A stretch of 64,000 nucleotides of DNA, taken from positions 1-64,000 of the forward strand of contig JAYKXP010000036.1 in NCBI GenBank assembly GCA_037176845.1. Reading direction: 5' to 3'. Positions 58,301 through 64,000 of the stretch are shown piece by piece. This DNA comes from Paramarasmius palmivorus. Its lineage: Eukaryota > Basidiomycota > Agaricomycetes > Agaricales > Marasmiaceae. The translations under genes and the position numbers were made by a program. The notes below the pieces were generated by a model. It was not told the DNA's origin. It saw only the letters and a list, made by a program, of their open reading frames with translations, and made no database searches. How positions within the stretch are numbered: the first letter of the stretch is position 1; each line of letters opens with the position of its first letter.

Positions 58301-59525
58301 GACGCAGGTTTCGAAAAGGCAAGATTACTACAAAGCCTATGGCACGCTTTCGCCCACTTCCTCGACCACATCTTCCGCTTCATCGTCGTCTAAACGCGAA
58401 AGGGCACCACCACGAACGAGATCGTCTAGTCTGTTCAAGCGTCTTCTGCCTGGACGGGGTAATAGCTCGTCTGGTTCTTCAAGTGGTAGTACCACTAGCG
58501 CTACCGGCGTTGGCGTAGGCAGTACTGGCTCCGGAATCGGTGGTGGTGGTGGAAGTACAGGCAGTATAGGAGGTGCTTATAATCCACCTTGGTTGACGCT
58601 CCCGACGAGGGAGCAGCAGGAGATGCAAAAGAAGGCTATGGATGCAATGGGCTCCCTGACACTTTCGTTCGAGGGTGTTGGGTTGTTGCCTTCACTTAAG
58701 GAGAAGGAGAAAGAGCGGGAGCGAGAAAGGGAGAAAGAGTTGAAGGGAAGAAGAAGGGTCCTGGGTAGTGCACCGGCTAACTTTGGTTCCACAGACGACC
58801 GAGAACGGGACAGAGATCGTAGGGAGAACGACATCCTCAACAACGTACCTGCCGAATGCCTGTTCATGCTTTTACCTCTCTGGCCCGGAGAAACAGATCC
58901 TGTGAGCGCAAGGCACTTTCCATATGAGATGCCCCAGGTCAGCTTGGAGGAGAGGAGGTTCTTGCTGGTCTACTACAAACCCATCGAGAGAGATATGCTC
59001 GAGGTACCTTCTACCTCCAGTTTGGGTTCAGAGTTGACCGGCGTTGGAGGCGGCAGAGGCGGTGGAGTCCAGCCTGTTCAGACGAGGAAACAGTCGATAG
59101 TCATGGATAAGCGCAACATCCTTCTACCAGGATTCCTTGTTCTCGCCCGACAGGTGACTTTTGCCGACCTCCGTGGATCTGGTGTACGCGTTCCTGACGA
59201 CGGGATGGCCATCTCTGGGCCACTTGAAGAAGCACACCAAACTGCACCGTCTTTCTTGCAAACGCAACACCACGGTAAAAGGGAATGCATGTTGGGTTCC
59301 TGTTACTCTCGAGAAGCAGGTATAGAGTTTGATCCAGAGGCGCTTATAGAGCTCGGGCTGTGCAAGGTGTTGAAGGAGGAGACATTACCGCTTCCACCGG
59401 GGATGATGGAGGAAGAGCTCGAAAGGAGCGTCGAGGTCAAGCTCACAGCAGTTGGCAGCGCTGTGGTGGAAATGGTATGGATTGGTGGTTTGGCGGTGAC
59501 TAGTTTTGCACCGGTTCCTTTATAG
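55374..59525 (+). CDS. Large Ser-rich, charged low-complexity protein of unknown function
   Basis: Three exons (55374-56591, 56645-57212, 57361-59525) join in phase to give about 1,316 residues. The start is MSHSSSSSVSSPVSGSG. The N-terminal third is acidic and Ser-rich (SDEDDHHHPIELDDSASVSD). Just after intron 1 a conserved-looking block reads TFAYDDSFSRGLMEWGGENY. The middle has KGKGKGKGKEKE, then LNITGQALAATAIKNAQGP. Next come a basic/acidic repeat of Asp/Glu/Arg/Lys codons (about 57940-58060) and Gly/Ser tracts. The final ~230 residues look globular (NNVPAECLFMLLPLWPGETD, EERRFLLVYYKPIE, NILLPGFLVLARQVTFADLR). No membrane segment or signal peptide is seen. A nuclear or cytoplasmic regulatory protein is plausible, but I recognise no family. 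The splice sites agree with frame and domain continuity. Confidence 0.75.
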
Positions 59526-62500
59526 AGACATTCTTTTTTATGACTTTTTTTTACGATTCATTTAGCGGGTTTCCTGCATTCTATTCTGGGTTTTAGGTGT
59601 CCAAGTCAATTCCCTTAGAAAGATTGTATCGCTTACCTTACACCTTTTTCGGTTTCACTGCACATTCGTATTCGCATTTTCTACCATTTAGTTTTAAGAT
59701 AGTCGTGACACTTCTACATCACTCTTGCATGATACGTAGCACTTACTGCAATTAACTTTTACATCTTTGGAGTTAATCTTCATACCAATACAGCCTAGTC
59801 GTCAACCGTTTTCAAGTAGACGCGTCAGAGGTTGCGAGTCTAGACCTAGTCTAGACTTCTTCCTGATGAAGAGTTCGGTTCGGCTCCGCGCTTCTTGCGA
59901 TCATCTTACGTGCCTGTTCGCTGCTTCGTCGTGTTCCAAGTGGATGATATCTACATATGTTGGCGTCGTCCCAGATGGTAGCATTACTAGTGGTGGAGGC
60001 TGTGCGACCCAAACGTGAAATGTTTTCATACGTGTAGGTATATATCAAGAAATGGGCGAGATGCATACGGAGGGATGTGGTCTTGCCAGTGGCTCGATCG
60101 ATGCGCCAGTCTATTTGATTTATGAAACGGCGAAGGCCCAGAATTGCTCTGCAAGAGAACAGAAGCATGAGCAATTGAGAATGCGTCGCACTCAAGTCCA
60201 CGTCTGGAGAGAAAATTGTGCCTTCTACTTATCACAGTATTGAATATTTGAAGGGCCGAGGCACTCGTGAGCGGAGGAAGAACATTGGTTTGGGTCGATA
60301 TCGATCGCATGCAGGTGCACGGAATGTCCTTGGCTTTAGTGCCTTCTAGCGCTCGGCAATTTCGGTTTAAGGTCGGGCCCGAGTAGGACCGACCGCCAAT
60401 TCTTGGCCTTCGAATTCCTTTGATGTCGACGTCAACACCTTTGTTCGCCCAATTATTCTCAACCGACCTTGACCTGCCTCTCGCCATGACGAACTTCTCA
60501 GAGGTACATCTTCCTCTGGCTCGCTGGGCTAGCGTTCTGGAAAAAGTTTTGGGGTAGTGCCATTATAGCATGGCGTATACACGACCTTCTCAAGCGATTC
60601 CTTCCTGACTCTCTCGATACTACCTGTGGTGTTTCCAAAGTTTACCATGCATTAGTTGCAGGTACGCCTCTTAGCTTTTTTCTTTTTATTACGAAGGATC
60701 TCAATCGTTGGATAGAAACTATCTTCATTATCAGTCACCAGGGAACATACGACTTGTAAACAATATCGCTACCTTTCGTCCTCCTTCCATGAACAGAGAC
60801 TTGACAGAGACAATAAATGACCGATGCCTTTATTGAAAGGAGGAGGGAAACGTAAATCACCTAAGGAGGAGACTTATGACGAAAGATCGGGAATGGTGGC
60901 CTGGCTGGTGTAGATGAGGTCTGAGGGCCTAAACGTTAGGTGTAACTCTTCAACTCGGAGGTATGTTTATTCAAGCCTTTTTTCGTAATTTCAAAGACTA
61001 ACTCCAAAGCGTAGGAACAGATGCATATCTTCTCATTCTCTTCGATCTACAACCGGGCAACTAGGAAGCATTCAATACAATGGATATATGACAACAACTT
61101 CTACTAATCCAGAGGTGAGGAGACACATACTATATAGCTCTCATGGAATGGTCCTTACGTGCATGCTAGACCTACCTAAGGCGACTCCTAGTTCTACTCC
61201 TCTCTCCGCACACCTAGCACCTAATTACGAGGCCGACTCTGCTCGTACCATATTTTGATTCCTCGGGTAGCCTGGCCACGAACGACTTATTTATTGGACG
61301 TCCGAGTACCTGTTAGGTGCCTTGTCAAGACAGTTCGACCACAAGAATACCTAACCTACCCAAACCTACCAAATTACCAACACCCCCTTCCACACCGTAC
61401 CCTGCACCCTTTCCTGTCCCAAATCCCGTTCTACGATTCGTGATTCTCGCATACCCGTCAATGCGTGACAAAGCTCTTAGGTTCCAGCGACACCTTTCCG
61501 CAACGCTATCGTCAGCGTGGAATTCATGTTCGACGGCGGCTGGATGCCAAACCTGTCAGATCTAGGCTTCTGAGAACATTTCTCGTCGCATCCAAGCATA
61601 CCAGCTTTTTGCATGGTTTCATCTACTTCCTCAGAACCGCATTCCCAGTCGTTGCTCTATCACTTCCTTTTCTCGTCGAAGCTCGGAGCACAGAAGCGCA
61701 CTCGCCTACAAAACTTCGTATACCGCAGTATACCATCCACAGTCGTAGATCGAGTGGTATTGCGGAACATGGGAAGACATTCGCACACCAGCTTTTGCCA
61801 ACCTGCCCCGATTCGCATTTTCAAACAGTCGTGGCGTACCATTAGTTCTACCGCTGGCGGTGTCACCGCCGGTGTACTCTGTCGTTCGGCCATAGACCAG
61901 ATAAAGCCAAGACACTGGGACAGGTCTCGCTAAACCACGATGGTCAAGCGTTCTTGCTGGTCCGGCATCACCTCAGCATAGCACCAACATTTGAGAGTAG
62001 ATTTTGACCCAAGATGTAGACGAAGGGCTTAGGGAAGGGGAAGGGCATGTTTAAACTGAATCTTGGAGGTACGAGCATTTGCGGCTCAGATAACGTTTCG
62101 AGCATTCATATGTTTTCAGCTTGAAGATACGCTAGAATGAGGAAACCTGGGCCAAGACACAAGTCACATCAAGGCAAGGGTCGGCTGCTCCGGAACATGT
62201 TCATACCCACTATATCCGACAGTACATTCTCTACATGGCGTACATCGGCTTCTACTACACAATTTCCCCTGCTTCCCCTGCATTGGGAGGACACAAGGAC
62301 TACCCCTAATCTGAAGCCTCCAGCGCTGCAGAAGCGCGAGTAGCAGCGACTCGGCCCCTCGATTACTAGCTCGCAGGCTATTGCGTGTACATGTTATGCA
62401 GCTCGCTCTATCTGAGCGTACCGCCTCCTGCTTCCATTTGGTCACGATGAATTGGTTCATCCTGTTTTGGCGGTAGAAGTACTTGTGTTGAACAATATCT

Positions 62501-63438
62501 TTGGGGTGGTGATGTCGGGGGTGATACGTGGTATGTAGTTAGTAGTTCTATTTCCGTCTCTGTGTACTTGCCTGGGTTGTGTTCCTGAACTGATTCCTTT
62601 TATAGATATGCATATACTTCATGCGCGGTTCCGATCCAATGTAGTTATCGCGTTTCCAATGTCATCTTTTCTATATCCTATTCGCCCAGGTCCTGGCTTG
62701 CATCCGAATCCATGTTTTCTCGATGCACAGACTGAGCTTCAATAGGTGAGAGCTCTGCATGGCTCATTGTACAGGGATTCTCACTACAGTCACAAGAAGT
62801 CCGCCGCATCTTGTTCCGTGAGATGCGATCTCAGGTTTCACGCGATTAATGTGATATCCTGTATACATGCACGTCAATCCTGTCCTCCATTGGGGTGTCC
62901 CATTCTAATCTGGTGGCACACGTCTTCCGTCACAATGACTGATATGGATTTTCCCACTTGTGGATCTCACGCCGTCTGACAAGTTCAAGGCACTGTTACA
63001 CAAAACGCGTCTTTGTTGACCATCAAGTTATGCTCTGCATTCCAAAGATGAGGAGCTATTTTTTACTTGCGATATGTTCAATTTGTGCGAATCATGATTC
63101 TGATGTTGTAGCGATTTTTATCCGTACCTCTGATTGAGCAAAGGCGGGAGAAGACACCTCGTACTCTCAACGGTAAGTCTTCTTCTCCAACCTTGGGTAA
63201 TATGCTAAGAGAGCCACACAAAAATTTCAGAACCTGGAGCGGCCAGACGATAGCTGTGTTCCTAAGCTAGTGTTCTAATCGATATCGGCCACACCGCAGA
63301 CATCAATATCTCAATCTACGTGCTTCATATCATAATTGATTCGGTCAGTTACCTTCGCTACCACCATTAATCAACTATAAAATGCTAGGGATGCAATAAA
63401 ATCAAGGAGGTCCTTCCCGTGCTTCATCGACATCTCCA
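59526..63438. other. 3.9-kb stretch without a recognised gene
   Basis: It begins with the 3' UTR region of the large protein gene. A minus-strand frame at 60026-60487 starts with ATG but resembles nothing known. Several plus-strand frames around 61255-61933 are short and overlapping. Nothing could be supported. Confidence 0.35.
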
Positions 63439-64000
63439 ATGCTTCTTCTTTACGCCCTCGCACGACCGATAGCCTCTAGTCTTACTCCTGGTAAAGCCGT
63501 CGATACCCCGGGCGAAGACTCTGCATGCAACGACATCAACGAATGCAGGACTACCACCGACATTGTATGGAGCTGCCTGTCGGTCGTATTCATCTGCACT
63601 TGGGTCGCCATTCATCCAAACATACCTAAAGTGGGCACACATCCAGCGATAATTTTTCAGGACAACCTTCGACTTATGACCATTGCCATTATCGCGCCCG
63701 AAATCATAATCTTGTGGGCCCTGCGACAGCGTTTGTCTGCTAAAGCCATCGGAAAGAAGTTTGAGAGTGAGTCTCAACAGTCATTTTGACGAAAAGCAGA
63801 ACTGACAAGTAGAGCGGTTTAGAATATGGATGGGGGATATCACATGGATTTTTGATTGTCATGGGAGGCATTGCTCTCTATGACGGTCAAACATTCTGTG
63901 GATATCTTTGGGAAGAACATGGCAAAGTTGACGATGAATATTGGGATCAAGTTATGGCGTATTCTAGAAAATCTTTGGTCGGCCAAAATCAAGTGGTGAG
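63439..64000 (+). CDS. Multi-pass membrane protein, four-copy family, cut by window end
   Basis: It starts MLLLYALARPIASSLTPG, identical at its first 13 residues to the copy at 21738. Then come CNDINECRTTTDIVWSCLSV, FICTWVAIHPNIP, APEIIILWALRQR and SAKAIGKKFE. An intron (about 63767-63822) leads to EYGWGISHGFLIVMGGIALY, DGQTFCGYLWEEHG and a last segment SLVGQNQV, with a GT donor right at the window edge. It is intact as far as visible. The large C-terminal exon should lie beyond 64000. Function unknown. Confidence 0.78.

Overview
The window is nuclear DNA of a filamentous basidiomycete, most likely an agaricomycete (mushroom-forming fungus). The evidence is dense short GT-AG introns (about 45-60 bases), a class I hydrophobin, F-box/LRR proteins of the agaric type, tandem DUF6534-type membrane proteins, and a Ty1/Copia element with fungal features. 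Most genes are cut into many small exons, so I rebuilt gene models by hand from splice sites and homologous frames. Boundaries of small exons are approximate.

Layout. 0.6-3.8 kb: a Pumilio/PUF RNA-binding protein (minus) with an apparent one-base frameshift. 5.3-5.9 kb: a hydrophobin (minus) hidden in tiny exons. 6.6-8.1 kb: epoxide hydrolase copy 1 (plus). 8.2-9.3 kb: a truncated, frameshifted F-box/LRR relic. 9.4-12.5 kb: two small minus-strand genes, one proline-rich and one coiled-coil. 14.7-26.5 kb: three copies of a multi-pass membrane protein family of unknown function (one broken). Interspersed with them are a single-pass membrane protein (17.0-19.3 kb), an intron-bearing tRNA (19.9 kb) and a 7TM-like gene (23.0-24.3 kb). 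26.9-33.2 kb: an F-box/LRR gene split by a complete Copia LTR retrotransposon with identical LTRs and a 5-bp target duplication. 34.4-36.0 kb: epoxide hydrolase copy 2 (minus). 38.6-45.8 kb: three tandem DUF6534-type genes (plus). 47.0-51.3 kb: two tandem 2-oxoglutarate/Fe(II) oxygenases (minus). 55.4-59.5 kb: a large Ser-rich, charged low-complexity protein. 63.4 kb to the end: a fourth copy of the multi-pass family, cut by the window edge.

The region looks like a duplication-rich accessory stretch. Epoxide hydrolase, 2OG oxygenase, DUF6534, F-box and multi-pass membrane genes all occur in several copies, at different stages of divergence and decay. PUF, the tRNA and the single-pass protein look like ordinary conserved loci. 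No polyketide synthase, NRPS or terpene synthase core gene is visible, so I do not call a metabolite cluster. The strongest candidates for something undescribed are the four-copy membrane family and the young retrotransposon insertion.
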